Source of the DNA: Planctomycetales bacterium
GTDB lineage: Bacteria; 4484-113
Assembly (NCBI GenBank): GCA_030606285.1
Contig: JAUWGS010000001.1
Location: 240,696-304,695 of the forward strand
DNA length: 64,000 nucleotides
Direction: 5' to 3'
A program made the position numbers and the translations under genes. Within the stretch, counting starts at the first letter, position 1; each line of letters starts with the position of its first letter. A model generated the notes under the pieces. It made no database searches and had not been told where the DNA came from. It worked only from the letters and a program-made list of their open reading frames with translations. Shown here in pieces: positions 23,941 to 32,047 of the stretch.

Positions 23941-24492
23941 ATGAGCGATCGCAGCGAACGCTACGAGGTTTTACTTTCCGGCTCTGGCGGTCAGGGGATA
24001 ATCCTTGCGGGAGTCATTGTCGCCGAAGCAGGTATAGCCCATGACCTGAAAGTCGTCCAGACTGCAAGCTACGGCCCTGAGAGCCGCGGCGGCGCGAGCC
24101 ACAGCGAAGTGATATTATCCGGCACGGATATAGATTATCCCGCGGTGACCAAGCCCGATTTCGTGATTGCCTTGACGCAGGAGGCTGCGGACAAGTTCGC
24201 ACATCTGGCTAGGCCACGCGGGAACGTCCTTCTTGATACAACCTGGGTTGAGAAACTTCCGCAAAATATTCAGGCTAATATGGCGAGCTTCCCGCTTACC
24301 GAAGAGGCATCCAACCGTTTCGGCAAGCCACTGGTGGCAAACATCATCGCGCTCGGATACTTCGCCGAGCACAACCCGCTTCTGGGCGCTGACGAACTCC
24401 TGCAGGCGATTATCCGCCGTGTGCCGTCGCACTACCGTGAACTCAACGAGCACGCCTTTGCCTACGGCAGAGAATTGGCAGATCAGGCATAG
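23941..24492 (+). CDS. korC: 2-oxoglutarate:ferredoxin oxidoreductase, gamma subunit
   Basis: The protein has 183 residues. The gamma-domain signature is LLSGSGGQGIILAGVIVAEAGIAHDLKVVQTASYGPESRGGASHSEVILS, followed by DFVIALTQEAADKF and NIIALGYFAEHNPLL. This subunit contributes to CoA binding. It is the last gene of korDABC, 9 bases after korB; no obvious terminator follows in the next 100 bases. Confidence 0.9.
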   Translation: MSDRSERYEVLLSGSGGQGIILAGVIVAEAGIAHDLKVVQTASYGPESRGGASHSEVILSGTDIDYPAVTKPDFVIALTQEAADKFAHLARPRGNVLLDTTWVEKLPQNIQANMASFPLTEEASNRFGKPLVANIIALGYFAEHNPLLGADELLQAIIRRVPSHYRELNEHAFAYGRELADQA

Positions 24493-24603
24493 CTCCACTA
24501 GTCGCACCGGTTATCGTAACGCAGGTACGAAACTCGCGATTCGCTATGTCGGCACGCTTTAAGGCATAATACTAGGTGCAAATCCAAGAGGAGGTGTAGG
24601 GAA

Positions 24604-24864
24604 ATGAGACTCAATGCATGGGCATTTGGGCTCGCATTTGGAATTATTTGGGCGATAGTGATCTTCATTGTCGCGATCATCGGCATCTGGTCAGACTGGT
24701 GCGGCGGCTTCTTGGACGTGATGAGCTCCATCTATATTGGCACGAGCGCAAGCTGGGGTGGCGCGTTCATCGGCCTAGTCTGGGGCTTCGTAGATGGCTT
24801 CATTGGCGCATGGCTCGTCGCCCTCGTTTACAACGGCTTTGTCGGGAAGCCCAGGTCAATGTAG
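24604..24864 (+). CDS. Small two-helix membrane protein (holin-like annotation family)
   Basis: The protein has 86 residues: MRLNAWAFGLAFGIIWAIVIFIVAIIGIW and then SWGGAFIGLVWGFVDGFIGAWLVALVYNGFV. This matches small bacterial membrane proteins often labelled 'bacteriophage holin', although no phage genes are nearby. A very good ribosome site (GAGGAGGTG) and GGCATAAT upstream indicate a real, separately expressed gene. Function unknown. Confidence 0.7.
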   Translation: MRLNAWAFGLAFGIIWAIVIFIVAIIGIWSDWCGGFLDVMSSIYIGTSASWGGAFIGLVWGFVDGFIGAWLVALVYNGFVGKPRSM

Positions 24865-24922
24865 CTTGATAACAAAGCACACCCACCTGTAGGGCATATG
24901 CGCTGGGCGTAAGCGCACGGAG

Positions 24923-25477
24923 CTACTCGACTTGCAGCTTCCGCCACTCGCGGTCGAGAATATCCATCACGACGCGCCCGTAGAACTTGCCGTCAATCTG
25001 CGTGATACGACGCTGCACTCCCTGACGCTGAAAGCCTTTCTTCTCCAGGAACCGGATGAACGGCTCGTTGAACTCCAGCGGGCCTGCGCATACGGTGTGC
25101 AGTCTAAGCCCCAGAAAACACTTGGCCAGCGTCCAGTCAACCGCTTCCGACAGCGCTTTACTTCGCAGATGCTGCGCTTTGCGGGGAATCACATTGATTC
25201 CTGCATTCTGTGACGGTTCGGCCCAGAAATGACGGTTAATTCCAATGTAGCCGATATACTCTTTCCGCTTATTCTTCACTAGATAGTGGTATTCCTTCCG
25301 CGCATCCTTGCTCTTGAGCTGCTTCTCGATTTCCTTTTCCAGCTCGCGCTTGGAGTATACGCGCAGCACGTTGCCCCAGTAGTTGCGCTTGGCGTATGCG
25401 CCGTTCTTTAGCTCCCACCAGAAGCCAAGCTGCTTCTTCTCCAGAACCTCGATTGTGCAGTGCCTAAGTGTCTCCAT
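24923..25477 (-). CDS. GNAT acetyltransferase, RimJ/RimL-like
   Basis: About 184 residues from the second in-frame ATG (METLRH), which is better spaced from AAGAAGGA. Features of the ribosomal-protein/antibiotic acetyltransferase type: GYIGINRHFWAEPSQNAGINVIPRKAQHLRSKALSEAVDWTLAKCFLGLRLHTVCAGPLEFNEPFIRFLEKKGFQRQG. The usual Q/R-x-x-G-x-G/A loop is degenerate (RKAQHLRSKA), so acetyl-CoA binding may be altered. It overlaps the end of the upstream GNAT gene, and the two probably form a translationally coupled pair. Confidence 0.75.
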   Translation of the reverse strand: METLRHCTIEVLEKKQLGFWWELKNGAYAKRNYWGNVLRVYSKRELEKEIEKQLKSKDARKEYHYLVKNKRKEYIGYIGINRHFWAEPSQNAGINVIPRKAQHLRSKALSEAVDWTLAKCFLGLRLHTVCAGPLEFNEPFIRFLEKKGFQRQGVQRRITQIDGKFYGRVVMDILDREWRKLQVE

Positions 25478-26057
25478 ACACTCCATCCTTCTTCAGCCGA
25501 TCGTATTCCTCTCGCGTGATGCTCGCAATCTCCATGTCGTAGAACTCGCCTTCCCACAGTATAGCCTCGCGCCGACGAGCTTCGTATTTGAAACCGCACT
25601 TGTCGATGTAACAGCGCTTACCGCGCAGGTTATACGCGTGCCAGCACAGCATCACCGTGTGCGCCGCATACGACTCGAACAGCGACTCTGTGAGCACCTT
25701 AATAACTTCCGTTCCGAGCCCCTTGCTCAGGAGGTTTCCCTCTCCGATAAACAGCCACAGCTCGTAGCGCCCCGGGATATCGCCCGTCTGGTGCCATCCA
25801 GCCATGCCAATGGGCTTCTCCTTATTCCTGCTTCCACTTGTGCTCTTTTTCTGCAGCACCTTATAGAAGCAGGCTACTCCCTTTTCTAGTTCTTCGAGCC
25901 ACGTGTCGAACATCTCCTTTTCGCGCTCCGGCTCTGGAAGCGCGTAAGCGTTAGCGAAGAAGTACTTCCGCACGTCTGGGGACTCGTCCCAGCGCGCCAC
26001 CAGTCCAGAATCATCCTTCTCAAACGCAACGAGTTTTAGCCTTTTGGTTTCCAGCAT
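25464..26057 (-). CDS. GNAT acetyltransferase
   Basis: About 197 residues from MLETKRLKLVAFEKDD, preceded by GGAG and a TATAAT about 20 bases upstream; the longer ORF start lies upstream of that promoter. Core motifs are GMAGWHQTGDIPGRYELWLFIGEGNLLSKGLGTEVIKVLTESLFESYAAHTVMLCWHAYNLRGKRCYIDKCGF. GNLLSKGLGTEV serves as the acetyl-CoA loop. The target (amino sugar, ribosomal protein or small amine) is not predictable. It is followed by a second, overlapping GNAT gene. Confidence 0.82.
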   Translation of the reverse strand: MLETKRLKLVAFEKDDSGLVARWDESPDVRKYFFANAYALPEPEREKEMFDTWLEELEKGVACFYKVLQKKSTSGSRNKEKPIGMAGWHQTGDIPGRYELWLFIGEGNLLSKGLGTEVIKVLTESLFESYAAHTVMLCWHAYNLRGKRCYIDKCGFKYEARRREAILWEGEFYDMEIASITREEYDRLKKDGVYGDT

Positions 26058-26218
26058 CGGATTCTCCAGCGGATTGATTATACCCGTACGCAGTACTCCT
26101 GTACGGCTACTTCCATAATGCGCCTTAGCCATCAGACGAAAGATGTTGTAAAGCGTCTTTCGCTCCGGTATAATCGTGTCAGTCTGCTTCGTTAAAACGC
26201 TATACGGGGGCTTATAAG

Positions 26219-26467
26219 GTGCTGGTATTCACCAACACTGAAAAGCGGCTATGCAGGTTAACCGCCAAAGAGGTGGAAATCGTCATTTCCCATAAGGACA
26301 CGCTCCTTACTGGTGTTGGCGGTATGCTGATGCCTCGGCATCACGGCCCCATCGAGGTCAAGTGCCCATACGCTGAAGAGTGCCTGAGCCAGGGACGTGA
26401 CTGCGTCTGGGCGGTAGGCGTAATGCGAAGCACTAACGATCCCCTCGACCTGAATATTAAGTTCTAG
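26219..26467 (+). CDS. Small Cys-containing hypothetical protein
   Basis: The protein has 82 residues with a GTG start. It contains CPYAEECLSQGRDC, a possible zinc or Fe-S knuckle, after a short beta-like N-terminus (LVFTNTEKRLCRLTAKEVEIVIS). TATAAT occurs about 45 bases upstream. No family recognised. It could be a small regulatory or metal-binding protein, and low coding certainty remains. Confidence 0.4.
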   Translation: MLVFTNTEKRLCRLTAKEVEIVISHKDTLLTGVGGMLMPRHHGPIEVKCPYAEECLSQGRDCVWAVGVMRSTNDPLDLNIKF

Positions 26468-26496
26468 CTTTGCGTATCGTTTAGAGCACGTATTGT

Positions 26497-29133
26497 TTAG
26501 AGCAGGTGTCGTTCCAGGACTCTGGACAGCTCCTCGAAGGTGAACGGCTTCTGAAGGACTTCCGACAGACCCATGCGAATGTGATCGGTGCTGGCCAGGT
26601 CCTCCCCGAACCCGGTCATCACAACGCCGATGATGCTGGGATTCAGGTGGTGTATGATCGAGAACGCCTCAGTGCCGCTCAACCGGGGCATCCGCAGGTC
26701 CAGCAGGACGAGCCCAATCTCGTGCTGGTGCCTCTTAAACTCTTCGATAGCCTCAACTCCGTCGCTAGCAGTGAAAACTACGAGCCCGTGCCTGGCGAAG
26801 AAGCGCTGCACCGGTTGAACGATCATCTCCTCGTCGTCTACAACCAATATCGGCTTGGCCTTCGAGAAGTCCGGGATTTGGTACTCGCTGGCACTCTCAG
26901 ATCCGACCATCCCCTCCTCAGCGATAGGCAGGTAAACACTGAACACGCTGCCGCGTCCCCAGTCGGAGTCAATCACTATGGTGCCGCTGTACTTATTGAT
27001 GATGCTGTACGCGATGGACAGCCCAAGCCCCGTGCCTTTCCCCGACTCCTTGGTCGTGAAGAACGGCTCGAATATGCTCTCCTTTACTTCCGGGCTGATG
27101 CCGGTGCCGTTGTCGGTAACCCTGATGCGCGCGAACATCATCGTAGGTGCCACGTTCAGCGGGAAGTTGGGGTCTTCTCCAGCCTGCACGCGGGCCGCAA
27201 TCACCTGGAGCTTGCCTCCGCGGGGCATAGCCTCAATGGCGTTGATACAAAGATTGAGGAGCACTTGCTGGATTTCCGTAGCGCTACCGAGGATTTTCAA
27301 GTCTTCGTCACAGATGCTCTTAGTGTATTGTATGTCTTGCGGCAGTGTGGTTCGCAGCAGGCTGGACACTTCTTCAACCGACTGCTTGAGATCAACCACC
27401 TTACGGTCTTCCGTCTCCTTGCGGCTGAAGTAAAGCAGCTTCCGCGTGAGGTCCGCGCCCCTCCTGGACGCAGTCTCTATGATGTCGAAGAGCTTGCGCA
27501 CTTCCTCGTCGCTGCTGTCTCCACCAACCTGTTCTCTTAACAACGCCAGATTGCCGAAGATGCCGGCGAGGATGTTGTTGAAGTCGTGCGCGATGCCGCC
27601 TGCAAGCCTGCCGACGCTCTCCAGCTTCTGTGCCTGAAGTACCTGGTGCTCCATGTGCTTCTGGCCGGTCACATCGCGGAAGAAACCGAGAAACCTATCC
27701 TTCGACCAGGTCTCCAGCCGCTTGATGGAGCCTTCCCATACCCGGACTTCTTTATCCTTTCCCCGCACCTCAAGGCCGGAGAGATCAGTAGTCGTTTCTC
27801 CCTCTGACAGGCGCGCCATCGCGCTGAGAAGTGCAGGGCGGGAGTCAACGTCCACCATATCCATGAACTTCCGGTTCAGTAACTCCGCTTCGCCGTCTTC
27901 CATCTGGAGGGAGTTGCGGAAAGGTGGATTGGCATATGTAAGCTCACCTTTATCGAGCAAGAATATGATTGTGGACACGTTCTCCACCAACTGTCGGTAG
28001 AGCTCCTCACTCTCCCGCAGTTTCCTGGTATGTCGCACGACCTGCTTTTCTAGTCCGAGGGCATGTTTCTCAAGTTCAGCTTTGGCGCTGGCAAGCTGCT
28101 CCGTCCGTGCTTTCAGCTCCATCTCGAACTGGTCGGCCAGGTGCGCACGCTCCTCAGCCATCAAGTACTGCCTGCGCGCGCCCACAAGATAAAGAGCCAG
28201 CAACACTCCTAGAAGCGTGACCACAGATGCACTGGCAAGAACAATGACCCGGTATGTGCTGATGGCGCCTGCAAGCTCATCGTCCCTAATACCACTGAGC
28301 ATATGCCAGCGGCTGTCCCCCACCCGGATTGTCGTTACAGCCACAATCCAGGTACCGGATTTCCCCGGCAGTTTCGTTCGCAGCGACACCGACAGATCTT
28401 CCGGCTGAGCCTGGAAAGCATCGCGAAGCTCGTAAAGTCCCGCTTTCTCCAGATCTTCTGGGCTAAAGTTCCCAGCCTCCTGCACCATCCCTTTAGACCA
28501 GAACACTCCTCCCTCTTCGTTCACCAGCGCCGCGATACCGCCCGCACCAAGCTGCTGCATCGGTTTCCAGAACACCTTGTCCAGCCATGCAGTCCGCATC
28601 AGCATTGTGAGAGTGCCGTCAAAGACACCGTCCCTGAAGACGGGTTGCACAAGCGGCATCGCTTCATAGCCCTGAACGGCCATGAAGCACTCGCCGACCA
28701 GCGGGCGCTTCGTCTCCATGAGTTTAACGTTGTGCGCCTGGGCCCCAACGAACTTGCCCTTAGCTTGTTTGTCCACAGGATATGTGTAGGCAATCCTCAT
28801 ATCCTTATCGAGCCGAGTTACATTGCCCACCAGGCCACCCATCACGGCCTGCAGGCCTTGAAGCTTGAGTTTGCCGCTCTCCGTTAGGCGCACAATGTCC
28901 GGGTCCTTGGCCATCACTTGTATCTGGCGCAACGAGGAGTCGATGAACTCTTCGAACGTTTGTGCGGACATGCGACCGCTTGTCTCCTGAAGCTGAAGAT
29001 ACTGGGCGAACACGTTGTCTTCGACGAACAGGTGGCCGTAGAGCACCAGCCCTGCAAGCATCAGGGCAAGGATAACCAGGATTGAAAGCAGAATCCGAGA
29101 CCTCAATCTGTTCTCCCAGGATAAGTTTATCAT
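26497..29133 (-). CDS. Hybrid sensor histidine kinase with C-terminal receiver
   Basis: About 878 residues from MINLSWENR, preceded by GAGG. Domain order: TM1 (ILLSILVILALMLAGLVLYG), an extracytoplasmic Cache-like sensor (about 35-300), TM2 (VIVLASASVVTLLGVLLALYLVGA), a coiled linker and a PAS domain (YRQLVENVSTIIFLLDKGELTYANPPF). HisKA follows with the phospho-acceptor in LAGGIAHDFNNILAG, then HATPase (LLNLCINAIEAM, DNGTGI, GKGTGLGLSIA) and a receiver with the Asp in LVLLDLRMP, Thr in VMTGFG and Lys in LQKPF. An HDFNN H-box is typical of kinases whose own receiver drains or relays phosphate. No cognate output regulator is adjacent. Confidence 0.9.
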   Translation of the reverse strand: MINLSWENRLRSRILLSILVILALMLAGLVLYGHLFVEDNVFAQYLQLQETSGRMSAQTFEEFIDSSLRQIQVMAKDPDIVRLTESGKLKLQGLQAVMGGLVGNVTRLDKDMRIAYTYPVDKQAKGKFVGAQAHNVKLMETKRPLVGECFMAVQGYEAMPLVQPVFRDGVFDGTLTMLMRTAWLDKVFWKPMQQLGAGGIAALVNEEGGVFWSKGMVQEAGNFSPEDLEKAGLYELRDAFQAQPEDLSVSLRTKLPGKSGTWIVAVTTIRVGDSRWHMLSGIRDDELAGAISTYRVIVLASASVVTLLGVLLALYLVGARRQYLMAEERAHLADQFEMELKARTEQLASAKAELEKHALGLEKQVVRHTRKLRESEELYRQLVENVSTIIFLLDKGELTYANPPFRNSLQMEDGEAELLNRKFMDMVDVDSRPALLSAMARLSEGETTTDLSGLEVRGKDKEVRVWEGSIKRLETWSKDRFLGFFRDVTGQKHMEHQVLQAQKLESVGRLAGGIAHDFNNILAGIFGNLALLREQVGGDSSDEEVRKLFDIIETASRRGADLTRKLLYFSRKETEDRKVVDLKQSVEEVSSLLRTTLPQDIQYTKSICDEDLKILGSATEIQQVLLNLCINAIEAMPRGGKLQVIAARVQAGEDPNFPLNVAPTMMFARIRVTDNGTGISPEVKESIFEPFFTTKESGKGTGLGLSIAYSIINKYSGTIVIDSDWGRGSVFSVYLPIAEEGMVGSESASEYQIPDFSKAKPILVVDDEEMIVQPVQRFFARHGLVVFTASDGVEAIEEFKRHQHEIGLVLLDLRMPRLSGTEAFSIIHHLNPSIIGVVMTGFGEDLASTDHIRMGLSEVLQKPFTFEELSRVLERHLL

Positions 29134-29223
29134 AAGCCATCCCTCGTTCTTGTCTGCAAGCCGCTCTGGGAATATAATGTACTGGCCTGCGCCGCTGCGG
29201 GTATCTTCACCAGAGGAGTTGCT

Positions 29224-31155
29224 GTGGCTCAAAACCTGGCCCACAAGATTCTGTCGAGTCATCTCCGCGCCGGACAGCTCGAGCCGGGCTGTGAGATTGG
29301 CATTCGCATCGACCAGACGCTCACGCAGGACGCAACCGGCACAATGGCCTGTCTCCAGTTCGAGGCTCTGGGCGTGGACCGCGTGAAGACCGAGCTTTCA
29401 GTCTCGTACGTGGATCACAATATGCTCCAGTCGGACTTCCGGAACGCCGACGACCATCGTTTCCTCCAGAGTGTCGCAGCGAAGTACGGTATCCACTTCT
29501 CCCGGCCCGGCAACGGTATCTGCCATCAGGTCCACCTGGAGCGCTTCGCCAAGCCTGGAAAGACCTTGCTGGGAAGTGATTCTCACACTCCCACTGCTGG
29601 CGGCATGGGCATGATAGCGATCGGTGCCGGAGGCCTGGATGTTGCAGTGGCAATGGCCGGCGGCGCGTTCTACCTTCCATGTCCGCGCATCGTGGGCGTA
29701 AAGCTCACAGGCACTCTTCCCGACTGGGTTTCGGCCAAGGACGTAATACTCGCCCTCCTGCAACGCCTAACGGTCAAGGGCGGCGTGGGAAAGATAATGG
29801 AGTACTGCGGCCCCGGAGTCGAGGCCTTGGACGTGCCCTCCCGGGCAACCATCACCAATATGGGGGCGGAACTGGGTGCTACGACGAGTATTTTCCCGGC
29901 AGACGCGCTATCCGCCGAGTTCTTGAAGGCTCAGGAACGCGAGCAGAGCTTTACAGCCCTGGCGGCCGATCCCGACGCTGACTACGACGAGATGATTGAA
30001 CTCGACCTGAGCAGTCTTGAACCTCTGGTGGCTCAACCGCATATGCCTGACAGAGTTGTGCCTGTGAAAGAACTCGCGGGACGAAAAGTCGACCAAGTCT
30101 GTGTGGGCTCCTGTACCAACAGCTCTTACCGCGATATGCACATGCTTGCAGCACTCCTGAAGGGCAAGCTTATCGCCAACACCGTAAACCTGACCGTCAA
30201 TCCGGGCAGTAAGCAGGTGCTAGCGATGATGGCGGAAGACGGGAGCTTGTACGATATCGTTGCTGCAGGCGCGCGAATCCTCGAAGCTTCCTGCGGCCCC
30301 TGCATAGGAATGGGACAGGCGCCACCTTCGCGAGCCGTCAGCGTGCGCACGTTCAACCGGAACTTCGAGGGTAGAAGCGGCACCCGCGACGCCCTGCTAT
30401 ATCTCACAAGTCCGGAGGTGGCTGCGGCGTGTGCGCTAACAGGTGAGTTCACCGACCCGCGCGCTTTGGGAGACTACCCGCACATTGAGTATCCTGACCA
30501 TTTCCTGGTGGACGACAGCAGCATCATCGTTCCGCCCCCTGCCGGAACCGATGTGGAAATCCTGCGCGGTCCCAATATCGTCCCGCTGGAGATGAAGGAG
30601 CCTCTGCCCGATGAGGTCAGTGGTAAGGTACTCCTCAAGGTGGGAGACGACATCACGACGGATCACATAATGCCAGCAGGCGCTAAGGTCCTTCCCTACC
30701 GCAGCAATATCCCAAAGATTTCCGAATTCGTATACGAGGGCGTGGATCCTGACTTCGTCAACCGCGCCAAAGCTGAAGGTGGTGGGTTCATCGTAGGCGG
30801 CGCGAACTACGGCCAGGGCAGCAGCCGCGAACACGCAGGTCTCGCCCCATCCTTCCTCGGGATAAGAGCCAAGATTGTGAAGGGCTACGCCCGCATCCAC
30901 CGCGCCAACCTTATCAATTTCGGCATTGTTCCGCTGATGCTTGCCCACCCCGAGGATTATGATGCCTTGGAGCTTGGCCACGAGATGTCCATCCCCGATG
31001 TCCGCAGCCAGATGAAGTCCGGCCAGCGGATTCTGGTCAAGAATCTCACGACTGGCAAGGAGATCGAGTGCAAACATGACCTTAGCGCACGCGAGGTGGA
31101 CATTGTCCTGGCAGGTGGCAAGCTCAACTACACGAGACAGGAGATGGCGGGCTGA
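29224..31155 (+). CDS. Aconitate hydratase (643-residue form)
   Basis: The enzyme interconverts citrate and isocitrate. Cluster cysteines lie in CVGSCTNSS and SCGPCIGMG. Other aconitase blocks are LLGSDSHTPTAGGMGMIAIGAGGLDVA, the swivel DDITTDHIMPAGAK and GGANYGQGSSREHAGLAPSFLGIRAKIVKGYARIHRANLINFGI. The length is far below AcnA or AcnB (about 890), matching the compact single-chain aconitases of clostridia and deltaproteobacteria. GTG start after GAGGAG; TATAAT near 29175. With KorDABC in the same window it fits an oxidative or reductive TCA branch. Confidence 0.9.
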   Translation: MAQNLAHKILSSHLRAGQLEPGCEIGIRIDQTLTQDATGTMACLQFEALGVDRVKTELSVSYVDHNMLQSDFRNADDHRFLQSVAAKYGIHFSRPGNGICHQVHLERFAKPGKTLLGSDSHTPTAGGMGMIAIGAGGLDVAVAMAGGAFYLPCPRIVGVKLTGTLPDWVSAKDVILALLQRLTVKGGVGKIMEYCGPGVEALDVPSRATITNMGAELGATTSIFPADALSAEFLKAQEREQSFTALAADPDADYDEMIELDLSSLEPLVAQPHMPDRVVPVKELAGRKVDQVCVGSCTNSSYRDMHMLAALLKGKLIANTVNLTVNPGSKQVLAMMAEDGSLYDIVAAGARILEASCGPCIGMGQAPPSRAVSVRTFNRNFEGRSGTRDALLYLTSPEVAAACALTGEFTDPRALGDYPHIEYPDHFLVDDSSIIVPPPAGTDVEILRGPNIVPLEMKEPLPDEVSGKVLLKVGDDITTDHIMPAGAKVLPYRSNIPKISEFVYEGVDPDFVNRAKAEGGGFIVGGANYGQGSSREHAGLAPSFLGIRAKIVKGYARIHRANLINFGIVPLMLAHPEDYDALELGHEMSIPDVRSQMKSGQRILVKNLTTGKEIECKHDLSAREVDIVLAGGKLNYTRQEMAG

Positions 31156-31203
31156 TGCCGCCTTCGCGCGCTGGCGGGCGCAAGGCGCTATAATCAACGT
31201 TTC

Positions 31204-31626
31204 GTGGAGATGACGGCAGTCACAGACGACGCGCTTCGGTGGCGCTATTCCCCTTGGAGCAAACGCCCGCTCAAGACTTGGGCACTGCTCTTCGTGAATC
31301 TCGCGGTCTCAGCCGTCGTCTACTTCACCTTTCCGGAAAAGGGCTTCACCGGACTGGCGATTTTGCTTATGTTTGGAATGACAATCTCAATGCTCGTGCC
31401 CATCCGTTATGAATTCAATGGCAAAGGTGTCACCGTGTACTTCCTGGGCACGCGCAGTTTCCGCCGCTGGGCGCATTACCGCAACTTCTACGTGCACAAG
31501 GACGGCGTATTCCTGACGTCAATGAAGAAACCGAGCAGCCTGGACCCCTTCCGCGGGCACTTCCTGTACTATGGGGGTAACCGCGACGAAGTCGTTAACC
31601 ATGCCAGAAGACACATCAAGCGGTAA
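31204..31626 (+). CDS. Two-helix membrane protein of unknown function
   Basis: About 138-140 residues. TATAAT at 31189-31194 leaves the GTG (31204) 9 bases and the ATG (31210) 15 bases downstream, so either could start a nearly leaderless message. Two adjacent helices (TWALLFVNLAVSAVVYFTF, FTGLAILLMFGMTISMLVPI) are followed by a beta-rich PH-like cytoplasmic domain (YEFNGKGVTVYFLGTRSFRRWAHYRNFYVHKDGVFL). It overlaps the next gene by 26 bases; together with the MutL-like gene they form an operon. Confidence 0.65.
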   Translation: MEMTAVTDDALRWRYSPWSKRPLKTWALLFVNLAVSAVVYFTFPEKGFTGLAILLMFGMTISMLVPIRYEFNGKGVTVYFLGTRSFRRWAHYRNFYVHKDGVFLTSMKKPSSLDPFRGHFLYYGGNRDEVVNHARRHIKR

Positions 31627-32047
31627 ATCCAGCTGGCTCCAGCGCCTCCGTGCCGAACTTGGGCACGCGTTTACCGTCGAGCGGGGGACGGAGGACGAGC
31701 TAACCGAAGAAGAGCTTGAAACTCTGGAAAAGCTCGCCGAGCGCGTCGTGAAGATGAATATGGCCGTTCCCGCGATAATGTTCTTGGAGAGCGTGCGTCC
31801 GCTAAACTACCTGGGCTCGCAGGTGATGCTTTTCTTCCGTCCGCTTCTGGGCATCGCCAGCGAGACCGTGAGTTTGGCGACTGCGCCCTTGCTTGGATTC
31901 TCAGTTGATGTTAAATTCTATAACCGTCTACAAGAGGTTCTGGAGAAGAGGGCTTCCGTCGAAGCCCTCATTGTTCGAATCGAGCGAAAACTGGAGGACA
32001 CCACGCCCGGCGGCTGTCTGGACAGCCCGGAGGAATCCCGTAAATGA
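31601..32047 (+). CDS. Hypothetical protein coupled to the MutL-like gene
   Basis: About 148 residues from MPEDTSSGKSS; the earlier ATG of the ORF track is less likely. An acidic helix (EDELTEEELETLEKLAERVVKMNMAVPAIMFLESVRPLNYLGSQVMLFFRPLLG) leads to a moderately hydrophobic region and a helical C-terminus (NRLQEVLEKRASVEALIVRIERKLED). No domain recognised. It overlaps the preceding gene by 26 bases and the following one by ATGA, so translation of all three is linked. Confidence 0.6.
   Translation: MPEDTSSGKSSWLQRLRAELGHAFTVERGTEDELTEEELETLEKLAERVVKMNMAVPAIMFLESVRPLNYLGSQVMLFFRPLLGIASETVSLATAPLLGFSVDVKFYNRLQEVLEKRASVEALIVRIERKLEDTTPGGCLDSPEESRK

Noticed and set aside
24604-24864. Prophage holin
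   Set aside because: The small membrane protein resembles proteins labelled holin, but no lysis, tail or integrase genes occur nearby; korDABC and acetyltransferases flank it.
26506-27540. 344-codon plus-strand ORF
   Set aside because: Antisense to the conserved kinase and receiver domains of the hybrid histidine kinase; no recognisable features.
30436-31197. 253-codon minus-strand ORF
   Set aside because: Antisense to the swivel domain of aconitase; no homology-like motifs and no promoter or ribosome site.
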